Notes under the pieces: generated by a model
What the model was told of the DNA's origin: nothing
Databases searched by the model: none
Seen by the model: only the letters and a program-made list of their open reading frames with translations
Assembly: GCF_004214895.1 (NCBI RefSeq)
Contig: NZ_CP035952.1
Coordinates: 930,001 to 994,000, forward strand
From: Pseudomonas tructae
GTDB lineage: Bacteria > Pseudomonadota > Gammaproteobacteria > Pseudomonadales > Pseudomonadaceae
Reading direction: 5' to 3'
DNA length: 64,000 bases
Made by a program: the position numbers and the translations under genes
Part shown: in pieces, positions 53,105-64,000 of the stretch
Numbering within the stretch: position 1 is the first letter of the stretch
Layout: every line of letters begins with the position of its first letter

Positions 53105-53563
53105 TCAAACGATGGTGAACAGCGGCTGGTCGAACTCAACCGGCTGACCGTCTTCTACCAGGATGGATTCGATCACACCGCTGGTTTCAGCTTCGATGTG
53201 GTTCATCATCTTCATGGCTTCGACGATGCACAGGGTGTCGCCTTTCTTCACGGTCTGGCCGACTTCAACGAAGGAGGGCGAAGTAGGCGAGGCTTTGCGG
53301 TAGAAGGTACCGACCATTGGCGAACGGGCAACGGTGCCGTTGAGCTTCGGAGCGGCGGCTTCGGCAGGCGCTGCGGCAGCAACAGGGGCGGCGGCCGGTG
53401 CGGCAACAGGCGCGGCGACTGGAGCCGGCGCGTAGTACTGCTGGGCTGGAGTCTTGCTGTTGCGGCTGATCCGGACGGATTCCTCGCCTTCCTTGATCTC
53501 CAGCTCGTCGATGCCAGACTCTTCCAGCAGTTCGATCAGTTTCTTGACTTTACGGATATCCAT
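53105..53563 (-). CDS. accB: Acetyl-CoA carboxylase, biotin carboxyl carrier protein AccB
   Basis: A 152-residue BCCP. An N-terminal helix ([20 protein letters not shown]) and a Pro/Ala-rich linker (about 38-75) lead to the biotinyl domain with biotin Lys in [15 protein letters not shown] near residue 118. First gene of accBC, downstream of aroQ, as in many gamma-proteobacteria. Confidence 0.98.
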   Translation of the reverse strand: MDIRKVKKLIELLEESGIDELEIKEGEESVRISRNSKTPAQQYYAPAPVAAPVAAPAAAPVAAAAPAEAAAPKLNGTVARSPMVGTFYRKASPTSPSFVEVGQTVKKGDTLCIVEAMKMMNHIEAETSGVIESILVEDGQPVEFDQPLFTIV

Positions 53564-53662
53564 TAATCAGCAACTCCCAAGGTTCGGTCAGGGGCGTAAA
53601 TATAAAAACGTGTTAGCAAACGTTTCTTGTGAGCCCTGGCCAACAAGGCCAGGTTCTCGTCA

Positions 53663-54115
53663 TCAGGGCTTTGCGTTAGCAGCCAGGTGTTCCAGGGCAG
53701 ACTCCAGGGCCAGGCGGTAACCGCTGGCGCCCAGGCCGCAAATCACCCCTACGGCGACATCAGAGAAGTAGGAGTGATGGCGAAAAGGTTCGCGTTTGTG
53801 CACGTTGGACAGATGCACTTCGATGAATGGGATGCTCACCGCCAGCAATGCGTCACGTAATGCGACACTTGTGTGCGTAAAAGCCGCCGGATTGATCAGG
53901 ATGAAATCCACGCCTTCGCTGCGCGCAGCATGGATGCGGTCGATCAATTCGTACTCGGCATTGCTTTGCAGGTACTGCAGGTGATGGCCGGCGGCGCGGG
54001 CGCGCTGCTCCAGATCCTGGTTGATCTGGGCCAGGGTCACGGCGCCATAGACACCCGGCTCGCGGGTCCCGAGCAGGTTCAGATTGGGGCCGTGCAGTAC
54101 CAGTAGCGTTGCCAT
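53663..54115 (-). CDS. aroQ: Type II 3-dehydroquinate dehydratase AroQ
   Basis: A 150-residue enzyme of the shikimate pathway. The active-site Tyr is in [13 protein letters not shown] (residue 24), with [16 protein letters not shown] and [16 protein letters not shown] contributing the catalytic His and Arg. It lies 99 bp upstream of accB on the same strand. Confidence 0.97.
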   Translation of the reverse strand: MATLLVLHGPNLNLLGTREPGVYGAVTLAQINQDLEQRARAAGHHLQYLQSNAEYELIDRIHAARSEGVDFILINPAAFTHTSVALRDALLAVSIPFIEVHLSNVHKREPFRHHSYFSDVAVGVICGLGASGYRLALESALEHLAANAKP

Positions 54116-54205
54116 CTATGGTTCCTTTTTATCGTTAGGAAACTTTGCGCGGCGACTATGCCGTAAACCGGCAGGCACTGTCCAGTTGCCGACAGTAGCC
54201 AGCAC

Positions 54206-54257
54206 GATGACCGATATTCACGCTAAATATGTGACTAATTTATTAATTTCGGTCATC
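54206..54257. other. AT-rich inverted repeat upstream of aroQ
   Basis: Arms GATGACCGA / TCGGTCATC around an AT-rich 34-bp loop, in the 171-bp gap between dsbD and aroQ. Its position before aroQ on the minus strand suggests a promoter or operator; no regulator is identified. Confidence 0.35.
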
Positions 54258-54286
54258 GAAACCGGCTATTTAACGGCCAGAGGAAG

Positions 54287-56065
54287 TTATAGACCCAGAT
54301 CGGCGCGAATGCGCGTCAGATGTGCGGCAAATTCGCCGGCGTTTATCTCGCCAACCAGGCGATCAGCCCTGATTTCGCTACCGTTCGCAGCAAAGAACAG
54401 CAGCGCGGGTGGCCCGAACAGCTGGTAGCGGTCGAGCAGGGCGCGCTGCTCGGCGTTGCTCTGGGTGATATCGAAGCGCAGCAGCTTGTAATCCTTGAGT
54501 TGCGGTTGCACGGCTGGGGCATTGAGCACTTCGTGCTCGATCACCTTGCAACTGATGCACCAGTCGGCGTACCAGTCCAGCAGCACCGGCTGGCCGGCAG
54601 CCTTGGCGGCGGCCAGGGCGCCATCGAGCGCCGCAGGTGTGCTGATGGTCCGCCAGTCGCTGGTGCTGCCGGCCTGGGTAGTGCCAGCGCTGCCGGCGAT
54701 GTTGGCCTGGGGCAGCGGACGCAGCGGATCGCTCTGGCCGCTGAGGGCGCCATACCAGCAGGCCAGAGCATAGAACAGCAGGGCCAGGCCGAGCAGTTGT
54801 GCCAGGCGCTGGCGGCTGGTTTTTACAGTGAACTCCAGAGCGCCGAGGAACACGGCGGTACCGGCCGCCAGCAGGCCGACCAGCAACAGCGTGACCTGGC
54901 CCGGCAACACACGGCTGAGCAGGCCGATGGCCAGGCCCAGCAGCAACACACCGATGGCGTTTTTCACGGTCACCAGCCACGGCCCGCTTTTCGGCAACCA
55001 GGCCGCGCCACCGGTGGCGATCAGCAGCAGTGGTGCGCCCATGCCCAGGCCCAGGGCGAACAGCTTCAGCGCACCGCCCAGGGCATCACCGCTGGCACTG
55101 ATGTATAGCAAGGCGCCGGCCAGGGGGGCCGACACGCAGGGTGACACCAGCAGGCTGGAAAACACCCCGAGGATTGCCGCACCGATCAGCGAGCCGCCTT
55201 TGGTCTGGCCAACCAGGCGCTCCAGGCGGCTGCTCAGAGCATGAGGCAGTTTGAGCTCGAACAGGCCGAACATGGCCAGGGCGAACAGCACGAAGAACAG
55301 CGCGAACGGCACCAGCACCCAGGCCGACTGCAGGCGCGCCTGCAGGTTCAGGCCTGCGCCGAACAGGCCCATCAAGGCGCCGAGCAGGGCGAAACAGGCG
55401 GCCATCGGCAGCACATAGGCCAGCGACAGAGCGAAGCCGCGCAGGCCGCCGACCTGGCCGCGCAAGACAACGCCGGAGAGGATCGGCAGCATGGGTAGCA
55501 CGCAAGGCGTGAAAGTCAGGCCGACGCCTGCGAGGAAGAACAGCAGCAAGCCTTTCCAGTCCCAGCCGGCCTCGGTGCTTGCTGGCGTCTTGCTGGTGAC
55601 GCCGTCGATGCTCAGTCGTGCGGTTTCTGGCGGGTAGCACAGGCCCTTGTCGGCGCAGCCCTGGTAACCGACCAGCAGGGTGTAGGCGCGTGTTTCGTTG
55701 GCCGGGCGGGGAATCTCGATGTCGAGGATGCCGTGGTAGACCTCGACGTCACCGAAGAACTCGTCGTGCTTGGCTTCACCGGGCGGGATCTGCGCCGTGC
55801 CCAGGGTGATGTCGGCAGGTTCGCTGCGAAACTGGAAACGGTGGCGATACAGGTAGTAGCCGTCGGCAGCGACGAAGCGCAGCTTCAGGGTTTGCCCCTC
55901 ATCCTGCACCAGGCTCAGTTTGAAGGCTTCGTGCACCGGCAGGAACTCGGCGCTGTTGCTCAGCGACGCGGCGCCCAGGGTGGCACTGGGGCGATTGTCG
56001 AGCAGGCCGGCGCCGACGGCGGGCAAGGCCAGGAACAGAAACAGAAGGCAAAGCAGGCGGCGCAT
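54287..56065 (-). CDS. dsbD: Thiol:disulfide interchange protein DsbD (DipZ)
   Basis: A 592-residue protein carrying reducing power from cytoplasmic thioredoxin to the periplasm. After the signal peptide comes the N-terminal domain (about 20-150, with the Cys pair around GCADKGLCYPP), then eight membrane helices with FTPCVLPMLPILSG and SPCVSAPLAGAL, and a C-terminal thioredoxin domain with the CxxC DWCISCKVIEHEVL. Start at 56065 (MRRLLCLLFLFL), which gives a normal signal sequence. Divided from the chemoreceptor gene by a REP pair. Confidence 0.95.
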   Translation of the reverse strand: MRRLLCLLFLFLALPAVGAGLLDNRPSATLGAASLSNSAEFLPVHEAFKLSLVQDEGQTLKLRFVAADGYYLYRHRFQFRSEPADITLGTAQIPPGEAKHDEFFGDVEVYHGILDIEIPRPANETRAYTLLVGYQGCADKGLCYPPETARLSIDGVTSKTPASTEAGWDWKGLLLFFLAGVGLTFTPCVLPMLPILSGVVLRGQVGGLRGFALSLAYVLPMAACFALLGALMGLFGAGLNLQARLQSAWVLVPFALFFVLFALAMFGLFELKLPHALSSRLERLVGQTKGGSLIGAAILGVFSSLLVSPCVSAPLAGALLYISASGDALGGALKLFALGLGMGAPLLLIATGGAAWLPKSGPWLVTVKNAIGVLLLGLAIGLLSRVLPGQVTLLLVGLLAAGTAVFLGALEFTVKTSRQRLAQLLGLALLFYALACWYGALSGQSDPLRPLPQANIAGSAGTTQAGSTSDWRTISTPAALDGALAAAKAAGQPVLLDWYADWCISCKVIEHEVLNAPAVQPQLKDYKLLRFDITQSNAEQRALLDRYQLFGPPALLFFAANGSEIRADRLVGEINAGEFAAHLTRIRADLGL

Positions 56066-56118
56066 GACGATCTCGCTGTGCAAAAGTGCCTGCATGATAA
56101 CGGACTTTGGGCTTATTC

Positions 56119-56185
56119 GCGGCCATCGCGGGGCAAGCCCGCTCCTACAAGACTTGTGGGAGCGGGCTTGCCCCGCGATGGCCGC
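56119..56185. repeat. REP pair, 27-bp perfect arms
   Basis: Inverted units 56119-56145 and 56159-56185; the arms run from GCGGCCATCGCGGGGCAAGC to the CGCTCC end. Located between two same-strand genes (MCP and dsbD), probably ending the MCP transcript. Confidence 0.92.
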
Positions 56186-56194
56186 GACACATTC

Positions 56195-58156
56195 TCACAG
56201 GCGAAACGCCCGCACCGCCGTGTTCAGCTCTGCGCCAAGCCGAAGCAACTGTTCACCCTGCTCACGACCTTCACCAATGCGCTGCAGATTGTCTTCACCC
56301 AGGTCATGAATCCGCTCGCTGTGATCGCGAATCTCGCTCACCGCGCCGCTTTGCTGGGCGGTGACATCGGCAATGCGTACGGCGGTGGCGGAGATGGTCT
56401 GGATCGCCGCGACAATTTCATCCAGTGCGCCGTCGGCGGCCTGGGCCTGATCAGCGGTGGCTTCGGCATGCTCTAGCTGGGTGCGCATGCCTTCGACCGA
56501 GTCGCGCGCCGCCTGCTGCAAGCGCCCGATCAGGGTCTGGATCTCGCCGGTGGCGCCGGTGGTGCGTTGGGCCAGTGAGCGTACTTCTTCGGCAACCACG
56601 GCAAAGCCACGGCCCATTTCCCCGGCCCGCGCTGCCTCGATCGCGGCATTGAGAGCCAGCAGGTTGGTCTGCTCGGCAATCGAGCGGATCACTGTCAATA
56701 CACCGCCAATGGTCGCCGACTCTTCAGCCAGTTGCTCGATCATCTGCGCGTTGCCTTGCACCTCATCGACCAGCGCCCGCAGCCCGGTCAGGCTCTGGCC
56801 GATCACCGCCTGGCCTTGTTCCACCGCCCGCCCGGCATCATGGCTGGCGTCGGCAGCCTGGCTGGCATCACCGGCTACCTGGAGGATGGTGGCTTCCAGT
56901 TCGCCCAGGGCGTCGCGGATCTGTGCGGTATCGCCGGCCTGGCGTTCAGCGCCGTCGTGCAGGGCGCTGCTCATGCCGGCCAGGGCGTGGCTGCTGCCGG
57001 CGACTTGCTCTGCGTTGTGGCGCAGGGTGCCGACCAGTTCGACCAGATAGACCCGCAGGCGGTTGAGCGAATCCTGGATGTCGTGCATCTCACGGTTGCT
57101 CCTGCCCAGGGTGATGGCCTGGCTAAAGTCACCCTCGGCCCAGCGCGACAAGGCCGGTGCAAGGTTGCTCAACACCCGGGCCAAGCGCCGCTGCAGGGTG
57201 TCGATGAGCAGGGCGATGAGCAGGATCAGGCCGATCATCAAGCCCTGAATAATGCGCACCTCACCTTGAAGGGTGGCGTGCTGGCTGCGTACACCGGGTT
57301 CGAGCTCTGCGATGGCCTGCTGCACGGCGGCTATGCGTTGATGGGTGCTGGCGGCCAGTTCGGCGCGCTGCTTGATCTGTTCGCGGGTGCGTTGCAGTTC
57401 GCCGGGATAGCGCTTGATCAGGCTGTTGAGTTCACGCTTGAGGGCGATGCCCTGATCTTCAGGGCCAGCGCTGGCCTGGGCTTGCAGGCCCATCAGAGCG
57501 GCAAAGTCATCGGCGCTGGATTCGCTGGCCGCCGTCACCCCGAGCAGGGGCAGTTGCTCAAGTATCTGGGCCTGGGCGGTGATCTGTTGCAGCTCACGTT
57601 CGACTTCATCGGCCAGTTCGCTGCGTCCGCTGCTGACCAGCTTGTCCCGGGCAAGCGATAAGCGGGACAGGTGCAATGACGCGCTGAACAGCGCTGGCGC
57701 ATAGGCCGCAGCGCTAGTGCTGGTGCTGCTCTGGGCATAGCTGGCCAGTTGTTCGAGGCTGGCGCCCAACTCGCGTTCTGCTTGCAGCAACAGGGCCTGG
57801 GGATCACCGGCCAGCTTGCCGGCGCCGAGCAGTTCGTTGCGGGTGAAGCGCTGCAGGCTTTCCAGGCTCGGGCGCAGGGTCGTGGCAAGCGCCGTTGGCA
57901 GTTGCTCGAGCTCGCTTTCAAGGGCCGCGGTGGCCTGCACGGCCGTGGCGTGGAGCAAGGCGTCGCCGCTGCTCAGGTAGTCCTGGATATTGCGCGCTGC
58001 CTGGTTCTGGAACTGCTGCGACAGCGCCAGGTAGCGCTCCATCAATTGATAGGGGCGCTCAAGAGCGCGCTGCGACCACCACAGGGTCGCGCCCAGAGCG
58101 ATGCACACGGTGACCAGTAACAGGGTATTGAGATTGGTGAGCAGCTTCAGGCGCAT
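56195..58156 (-). CDS. Methyl-accepting chemotaxis protein, CtpL-like
   Basis: A 653-residue chemoreceptor: N-terminal membrane helix ([16 protein letters not shown]), a long helical periplasmic domain (about 30-290), a second helix ([20 protein letters not shown]), HAMP, and a signalling hairpin with the conserved tip [20 protein letters not shown] and [18 protein letters not shown]. Large helical-bimodular type ligand domain and position next to dsbD and gcbA match CtpL of P. aeruginosa (phosphate and other ligands); the ligand here is inferred and uncertain. No C-terminal CheR pentapeptide. Confidence 0.88.
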   Translation of the reverse strand: MRLKLLTNLNTLLLVTVCIALGATLWWSQRALERPYQLMERYLALSQQFQNQAARNIQDYLSSGDALLHATAVQATAALESELEQLPTALATTLRPSLESLQRFTRNELLGAGKLAGDPQALLLQAERELGASLEQLASYAQSSTSTSAAAYAPALFSASLHLSRLSLARDKLVSSGRSELADEVERELQQITAQAQILEQLPLLGVTAASESSADDFAALMGLQAQASAGPEDQGIALKRELNSLIKRYPGELQRTREQIKQRAELAASTHQRIAAVQQAIAELEPGVRSQHATLQGEVRIIQGLMIGLILLIALLIDTLQRRLARVLSNLAPALSRWAEGDFSQAITLGRSNREMHDIQDSLNRLRVYLVELVGTLRHNAEQVAGSSHALAGMSSALHDGAERQAGDTAQIRDALGELEATILQVAGDASQAADASHDAGRAVEQGQAVIGQSLTGLRALVDEVQGNAQMIEQLAEESATIGGVLTVIRSIAEQTNLLALNAAIEAARAGEMGRGFAVVAEEVRSLAQRTTGATGEIQTLIGRLQQAARDSVEGMRTQLEHAEATADQAQAADGALDEIVAAIQTISATAVRIADVTAQQSGAVSEIRDHSERIHDLGEDNLQRIGEGREQGEQLLRLGAELNTAVRAFRL

Positions 58157-58230
58157 GTCCGGTGTCTACCAACGGCCGAATGGTAAGCGCCTGAAGTTAT
58201 TGCGTTTTCATGACCGGGTTATGACGAGGC

Positions 58231-58265
58231 AGGCCAACTGCTGAAAAAAAGCTGGCACTTGGCCT
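58231..58265 (-). terminator. Hairpin directly after gcbA
   Basis: Arms AGGCCAA-TGC type, 10 bp with one bulge, loop containing a T run on the minus strand; abuts the gcbA stop. A terminator is possible, but the T run is in the loop and not after the stem. Confidence 0.35.
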
Positions 58266-59882
58266 TTACGCGTCCACCCGCTGTACGCAGTTGCGTCCGG
58301 CGCCTTTGGCCCGGTATAGCGCTTCGTCGGCGGCGGTGGCCATGCTCAGGGCATCCAGGCCTTCGCTCAGTTGCACCACGCCGGCACTGAAGGTGCAGGA
58401 AAGGTCACGTGGCTGGGCCGGGTAGTGGATTTCGGCAAAGCGCCGACGGATTTCGTCGAGCACCTTGTGCGCCGCGCCCAGGTCGGTGTTGGGCATGACG
58501 ATGGCAAATTCTTCGCCACCATAGCGGCCAATGAAATCGGTCTTGCGCAAGCGCTGCTTGAGAAACAGTGCCAGGCTCTTGATCACCCGGTCGCCCATGG
58601 GGTGGCCGTGGCTGTCGTTGACCTTCTTGAAATGGTCGATATCGAGCATGGCGAAGCTCAGTGGCTGCTCTTCGCGACGCGCACGAAAGCTGCAGTCTTC
58701 CAGCAGTTGCAGAATGTGGGTGTGGTTGTACAGCCCGGTCAGGCTGTCGCGGACCATGCGTGCCTTGAGGTTGCGCGCGCGCGCGGCGCGGTTGCGCACG
58801 GTGGTGATCAAGTGGCGCGAGCGTATCGGCTTGGTCAAGAAGTCATCACCGCCCTCGCTCATGGCATCGAGCTGCTTGTCGAGGTCGTCCTCGGCCGACA
58901 GGTAGATGATCGGCACGCTGACATAACGGTCATTGTGACGGATCACCTTGGCCAACTCGGTGCCGTTGCAGGCTGGCATGTACATGTCGAGGATGATCAG
59001 GTCGGGCTGGAAGTCGGCAAGCTCGGCCATGGTCTGGATCGGATCGATCAGGGTGCGGGTGACGATCCCGGCGCTGTTGAGCAGGCGTTCGGTGTGCAGG
59101 GCCTGGGCCCGCGAATCGTCAATGATCAGCACCTTGAAGGGTTCGTACTGGGTGACGCTGGTCAACAGCTCGACTTTTTCCAGCAGGATCGAGGCTTCCA
59201 GGGTGCCGGTAAGGAACTCCTGACCGCCCGCGCGTACGGCGGCCAGGCGGGTCGGGGTGTCGGTTTCGTGCAGACTGAAGAACAGCAAAGGTATGCGCTG
59301 TTCAAGCCCCTGCTGGGCCTGTGCGGCCAGTTGCAGGCCAACACCGGGGCCGGTGAAGTCGACGTCCATGACGATTGCCGAGGGCAGCCGTTCGCTCATG
59401 GTCGACTGGAATGCAGCGGCGCTGTACAAGGCTTGTACACCCAAGCCGAAAAACTCCAGTTGCTGGGCCAGGCGTTCGGCGCGGTCGTGGTCCTGGAGCA
59501 TGATGTACACCGGCTTGCGCAAGGGCGGCAGCGGCACTTGCTCAAGCTGGTCGCCCTGGCGCAGGCCGGTGCGTGACAGGCGCTGCATCAGCCGGTTGAG
59601 TTCACTGATCAGTTGGCTGCTCAGCCGCGCACTGTTGGCCTCGACCGCCTCCAGCGCCTGGCCGATGGCTTCGGCCAACTGGCTGTGCTCGGGTTGCTCG
59701 AAGCGCTCGGCATAGCGCTGCAGGCGCAGGTTGGCTTCGCACAGCTCGCCAAGGTCGCCGGTCGACCACTCGCTGCGCTGCAGGCGCTGCCAGATCTCGA
59801 GGATTTGCCGGGCCTGATGAATGACCCGTTGGGCAAAGTGTTGCTTGAGGCGCTCACGATTCGGGTCTTCTGGCTCGGTCAT
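58266..59882 (-). CDS. gcbA: Diguanylate cyclase GcbA (two receiver domains plus GGDEF)
   Basis: A 538-residue response regulator. A helical N-terminal region (1-115) is followed by a degenerate receiver (about 125-245, without the usual acidic pair), a canonical receiver (about 250-365: KVLIIDDSRA, LIILDMYMPACNG) and a GGDEF domain with active-site GGEEF (FIGRYGGEEFAIVMPN) and DSLTGLYNH at its start. Matches GcbA/AdcA of P. fluorescens and P. aeruginosa, which makes c-di-GMP to promote initial attachment. An RxxD inhibitory site upstream of GGEEF (RKTD) is visible. Confidence 0.9.
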   Translation of the reverse strand: MTEPEDPNRERLKQHFAQRVIHQARQILEIWQRLQRSEWSTGDLGELCEANLRLQRYAERFEQPEHSQLAEAIGQALEAVEANSARLSSQLISELNRLMQRLSRTGLRQGDQLEQVPLPPLRKPVYIMLQDHDRAERLAQQLEFFGLGVQALYSAAAFQSTMSERLPSAIVMDVDFTGPGVGLQLAAQAQQGLEQRIPLLFFSLHETDTPTRLAAVRAGGQEFLTGTLEASILLEKVELLTSVTQYEPFKVLIIDDSRAQALHTERLLNSAGIVTRTLIDPIQTMAELADFQPDLIILDMYMPACNGTELAKVIRHNDRYVSVPIIYLSAEDDLDKQLDAMSEGGDDFLTKPIRSRHLITTVRNRAARARNLKARMVRDSLTGLYNHTHILQLLEDCSFRARREEQPLSFAMLDIDHFKKVNDSHGHPMGDRVIKSLALFLKQRLRKTDFIGRYGGEEFAIVMPNTDLGAAHKVLDEIRRRFAEIHYPAQPRDLSCTFSAGVVQLSEGLDALSMATAADEALYRAKGAGRNCVQRVDA

Positions 59883-60165
59883 GTCCTGACTACTTATAAG
59901 GGGTGAGGCTGAGTTCGAGTGATGGCTCTATGCTAGCACCACTTTCCCGGCAATCGAGTGCCTTGTATCAATTAACTGTACAAGTCTGTTTATTCAATTG
60001 CTGACTCAAGAGTCGCTTATGCGATCCTGCTGGCTTGATTTATAGTGCAACGATACTTGCCGACCCCGGCAGGTGGCGCTCGGCACAAAAAGCCCATCGC
60101 GCTGGCACGAAGCCCGGGGGTTGCGGTCGAACCCCTTGAACCGACGTGACACAAAGGACAACGCC

Positions 60166-61239
60166 ATGCTGGATTGGAAAAACCGTACAGGCAAAGCCGA
60201 GGCGCGTGAGCGGGTCGAGCCGCGCACCGCCGCCACCCGCAGCTATTTCGGCGGGTTGATGTTCAGCCGCGCCCTGGGTTCGCTGATCGGCCTGTACCTG
60301 CTGGTGTGCGTGGGCCTGGGTTGGTACTGGAGCGAAGAGCCCGACCTGTTCCCGGTGCAGCAGAACGCCCAGGCCGCCGCGGAAAAAACCGGCAAGCAGA
60401 TGGTGGTCGGCTACACAACCATCGAAACCCTCAAGACCGTGGCCGGTACGCTGCTCAACAAGCCCGGCGGCTACATTTCCAACGACCGTTTCCCGCCAGG
60501 CCTGTGGATGGACAACATGCCCAGTTGGGAATACGGCGTGCTGGTCCAGGTGCGCGACCTGAGCCGCGCCCTGCGCAAGGACTTTGCCCGCTCGCAGTCG
60601 CAGTCCACCGAAGACGCTGACCTGGCCAAGGCCGAGCCACGTTTCAACTTCGACAACAAGAGCTGGATCCTGCCGTCGAGCGAATCCGAGTTCCAGGAAG
60701 GCATCAATTCGCTGACCCGCTACCAGAACCGCCTGGCCTCGCCGGAACAGCAGGGCGCGCTGTTCTACACCCGCGCCGACAACCTCAACAACTGGCTGGG
60801 CGACGTCGCCACTCGCCTGGGCTCGCTGTCGCAGCGGCTGTCGGCCAGTGTTGGCCGGGTCAAGCTCAACAGCACCCTGAAGACCGAGTCGGTGGTCCCG
60901 GGGCAGGTGCCGCAGCTTGACGAGGAAGTGGTGGAAACCCCGTGGCTGCAGATCGACAACGTCTTCTATGAAGCCCGCGGCCAGGCCTGGGCGCTGTCGC
61001 ACCTGCTGCGCGCCATCGAGGTCGACTTCGCCGACGTGCTGGCGAAGAAGAACGCCACGGTCAGCGTGCGGCAGATCATCCGTGAACTGGAAGCCTCGCA
61101 GGAGCCACTGTGGAGCCCGATGGTGCTCAACGGCAGCGGTTTTGGCATGTGGGCCAACCACTCGCTGGTCATGGCCAACTACATCTCGCGGGCCAACGCT
61201 GCGGTGATCGACCTGCGTCAACTGCTGACCCAGGGCTGA
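60166..61239 (+). CDS. DUF2333 family membrane protein
   Basis: A 357-residue protein of the DUF2333 family. One membrane helix near the N-terminus (RALGSLIGLYLLVCVGLGWYW, about residues 35-55), then a long exposed domain with conserved aromatic motifs (NDRFPPGLWMDNMPSWEYGV, WQIDNVFYEARGQAWALSHL-like). The ATG at 60166 has AAGGA upstream; the open frame upstream has no support. The family is found across Pseudomonas beside a Nudix gene and yciH; no function is known. Confidence 0.87.
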   Translation: MLDWKNRTGKAEARERVEPRTAATRSYFGGLMFSRALGSLIGLYLLVCVGLGWYWSEEPDLFPVQQNAQAAAEKTGKQMVVGYTTIETLKTVAGTLLNKPGGYISNDRFPPGLWMDNMPSWEYGVLVQVRDLSRALRKDFARSQSQSTEDADLAKAEPRFNFDNKSWILPSSESEFQEGINSLTRYQNRLASPEQQGALFYTRADNLNNWLGDVATRLGSLSQRLSASVGRVKLNSTLKTESVVPGQVPQLDEEVVETPWLQIDNVFYEARGQAWALSHLLRAIEVDFADVLAKKNATVSVRQIIRELEASQEPLWSPMVLNGSGFGMWANHSLVMANYISRANAAVIDLRQLLTQG

Positions 61240-61243
61240 TCCG

Positions 61244-61780
61244 GTGTCTATCTCCAAGCAGGAAGCGGCGCACCGCGCCGCCTCCGACCTCGAACTGATT
61301 GCCTGGGTCGACAAAGACGATCAGTTGCTCGGCGCCTTGCCCCGTGGCGAACTGCGCGAACGCGGCCTGATCGGTCGTGGTACCTACATCCTGCTGTTCA
61401 ACTGCGCCGGTGAGTTATGCGTGCATCGGCGTACCGAAAGCAAGGCGATCTACCCGGGGTACTGGGATGTGGCAGCCGGTGGCATGGTCCAGGCCGACGA
61501 GAGCTTTGCCAAGTCGGCAGCCCGCGAACTGGAAGAAGAACTGGGAGTAAGCGGGGTCGAGCTCACCGCCCACGAGTGCTTTTTCTTTGATCAACCGGGC
61601 AACCGGCTCTGGTGCGCAGTGTTCTCGGCGGTCTGGGACGGGCCTTTGCGCCTGCAACCGGAAGAGGTCAGCGAAGCGCGCTTCATCCCCGTCGAGCAGG
61701 CCCTGGCCGACAGCCGGCAACAGCCATATTGCCCTGATTCGCTGGCGGCGTTGCAGCGCTACATCGACCGTCAAGCCTGA
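61244..61780 (+). CDS. Nudix hydrolase (YfcD-like)
   Basis: A 178-residue Nudix protein. A complete Nudix box is present: GGMVQADESFAKSAARELEE plus ELGV, fitting G-x5-E-x7-REuxEE-x-Gu, preceded by YPGYWDVAAGG as in the YfcD/Idi-like branch. The start is GTG at 61244, 4 bp after the stop of the DUF2333 gene, so translation is coupled. It probably cleaves a nucleoside diphosphate linked compound; the substrate is unknown. Confidence 0.88.
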   Translation: MSISKQEAAHRAASDLELIAWVDKDDQLLGALPRGELRERGLIGRGTYILLFNCAGELCVHRRTESKAIYPGYWDVAAGGMVQADESFAKSAARELEEELGVSGVELTAHECFFFDQPGNRLWCAVFSAVWDGPLRLQPEEVSEARFIPVEQALADSRQQPYCPDSLAALQRYIDRQA

Positions 61781-61861
61781 CGTCGCGAATCACATACAAA
61801 ATGGCGCAGTTTTGTACTTAGCATTCGCGACATTTATCGTTACACTGCGCGGCCTTCAAGG

Positions 61862-61884
61862 CTGCCGCACGCTCCATGCGGCAG
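61862..61884 (+). other. Hairpin in the leader of yciH
   Basis: CTGCCGCA / TGCGGCAG stem (8 bp, 7-nt loop) about 90 bp before the GTG start of yciH. A second repeat, TACAAAA / TTTTGTA, lies at 61795-61816. Regulatory roles are possible but not shown. Confidence 0.4.
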
Positions 61885-61973
61885 TTGCGCTGCCCCTGCC
61901 AGAGTGGGGCTTCGCGGTCGGTACCCCGCCAGGGGCGTCGACCAGTTTTTATCCTCACCGTAGAGGATCAAAC

Positions 61974-62345
61974 GTGGCCAAGAAAGCCGCATCATTCGCC
62001 GCCCTCGGTGGCCTGGTGTTCTCCACCGATGCAGGTCGGCATTGCCCGGACTGCAGCAAACCCATAGATGCCTGCATCTGCAAACAGACGCTCATCCCCG
62101 AAGGCGATGGCATTGCTCGCGTGCGTCGCGAAAGCAAGGGCCGTGGCGGCAAGACGGTGACGACCATCAGCGGCGTGCCGCTGCCCCTGGAACAGCTCAA
62201 GGATCTGGCCGGCACGCTCAAGCGTCGCTGCGGAACCGGCGGCGCGTTGAAAGACGGGGTCATCGAAATCCAGGGCGATCATGTCGAGCTGTTACTGGCC
62301 GAACTGATCAAACAGGGCTTCAAAGCGAAAAAATCCGGCGGCTGA
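61974..62345 (+). CDS. yciH: Translation initiation factor SUI1-family protein YciH
   Basis: A 123-residue eIF1-like protein. The N-terminal part has a Cys-rich site (HCPDCSKPIDACICK), and the SUI1 domain shows KGRGGKTVTTISGVPL, LKRRCGTGGALKDGVIEIQG and ELIKQGFKAKK. E. coli YciH discriminates initiator complexes at the ribosome. The start is GTG at 61974 with GAGG upstream (the frame continues to the left but without similarity). Followed by speA. Confidence 0.92.
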   Translation: MAKKAASFAALGGLVFSTDAGRHCPDCSKPIDACICKQTLIPEGDGIARVRRESKGRGGKTVTTISGVPLPLEQLKDLAGTLKRRCGTGGALKDGVIEIQGDHVELLLAELIKQGFKAKKSGG

Positions 62346-62498
62346 ACGCTGCAACGCGATTTTTTGCCATTGGCTTTCTAAACTCGTTCCCGTCGCCAGG
62401 GTCTATCCCTGAACACGGATAATCGTCACTTTCAGGTTTTACACTGCGCCCGCCCCATGCCGGCCGGTGTTTTTCGACTTTCTATATAGGGGACTTCA

Positions 62499-64000
<1,502 letters not shown>

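Overview
The window is a 64 kb piece of a Pseudomonas chromosome, most likely from the P. putida group. The evidence is the high-GC coding style, REP elements built on the core GCGGGGCAAGCCCGCTCC, and a gene order that, from memory, follows the P. putida / P. aeruginosa backbone: desT, ferritin, osmE, yegD, retS, purD, purH, fis, dusB, prmA, accC, accB, aroQ, dsbD, MCP, gcbA, yciH, speA. No rRNA, tRNA, IS element, prophage or CRISPR array was seen. Both ends cut genes: livM on the left and speA on the right.

Left part (1-19 kb): the end of a branched-chain amino acid importer (livMGF) is followed by a 675 bp non-coding stretch carrying three evenly spaced pairs of DnaA-box-like sites. Then come a YdfG-type dehydrogenase, an AGE-family epimerase with a DesT-like regulator, a small secreted repeat protein, an AsmA protein, a ferritin-like protein, osmE, a lipase without a signal peptide, an exporter with a divergent AraC regulator, psiF, a lipoprotein and an AI-2E-type permease. 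A chaperone group follows, with yegD divergent from cbpA-cbpM, and a sigma-32-like promoter precedes cbpA.

Middle part (18-41 kb): two acetyltransferases sit next to a scar in which the 5' end of urtA is joined to the 3' end of urtE, a relic of a lost urea-uptake operon. To its right are cycA and a probable eight-gene leftward operon for metal uptake: two DUF2946 proteins, PCu(A)C, the OprC-type receptor, a PepSY protein and a complete FecCD-type ABC importer. Next come stomatin/NfeD, an inserted VapBC pair, and divergent cobalamin operons (cobL-cbiD-cobK and cobG-cobH-cobI-cbiG/cobJ). These are followed by a three-gene cassette of unknown, mutually related proteins (39.1-41.2 kb), which is the best candidate for an undescribed system.

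Right part (41-64 kb): mostly core genes. They are a MarC protein, RetS (biofilm/virulence switch), purine synthesis (purD, purH), dusB-fis, a DUF3426 protein, prmA, acetyl-CoA carboxylase subunits (accC, accB), aroQ, dsbD, a CtpL-like chemoreceptor, the diguanylate cyclase GcbA, a DUF2333 protein, a Nudix hydrolase, yciH and the start of speA. REP hairpins lie at convergent or terminal positions between these units.
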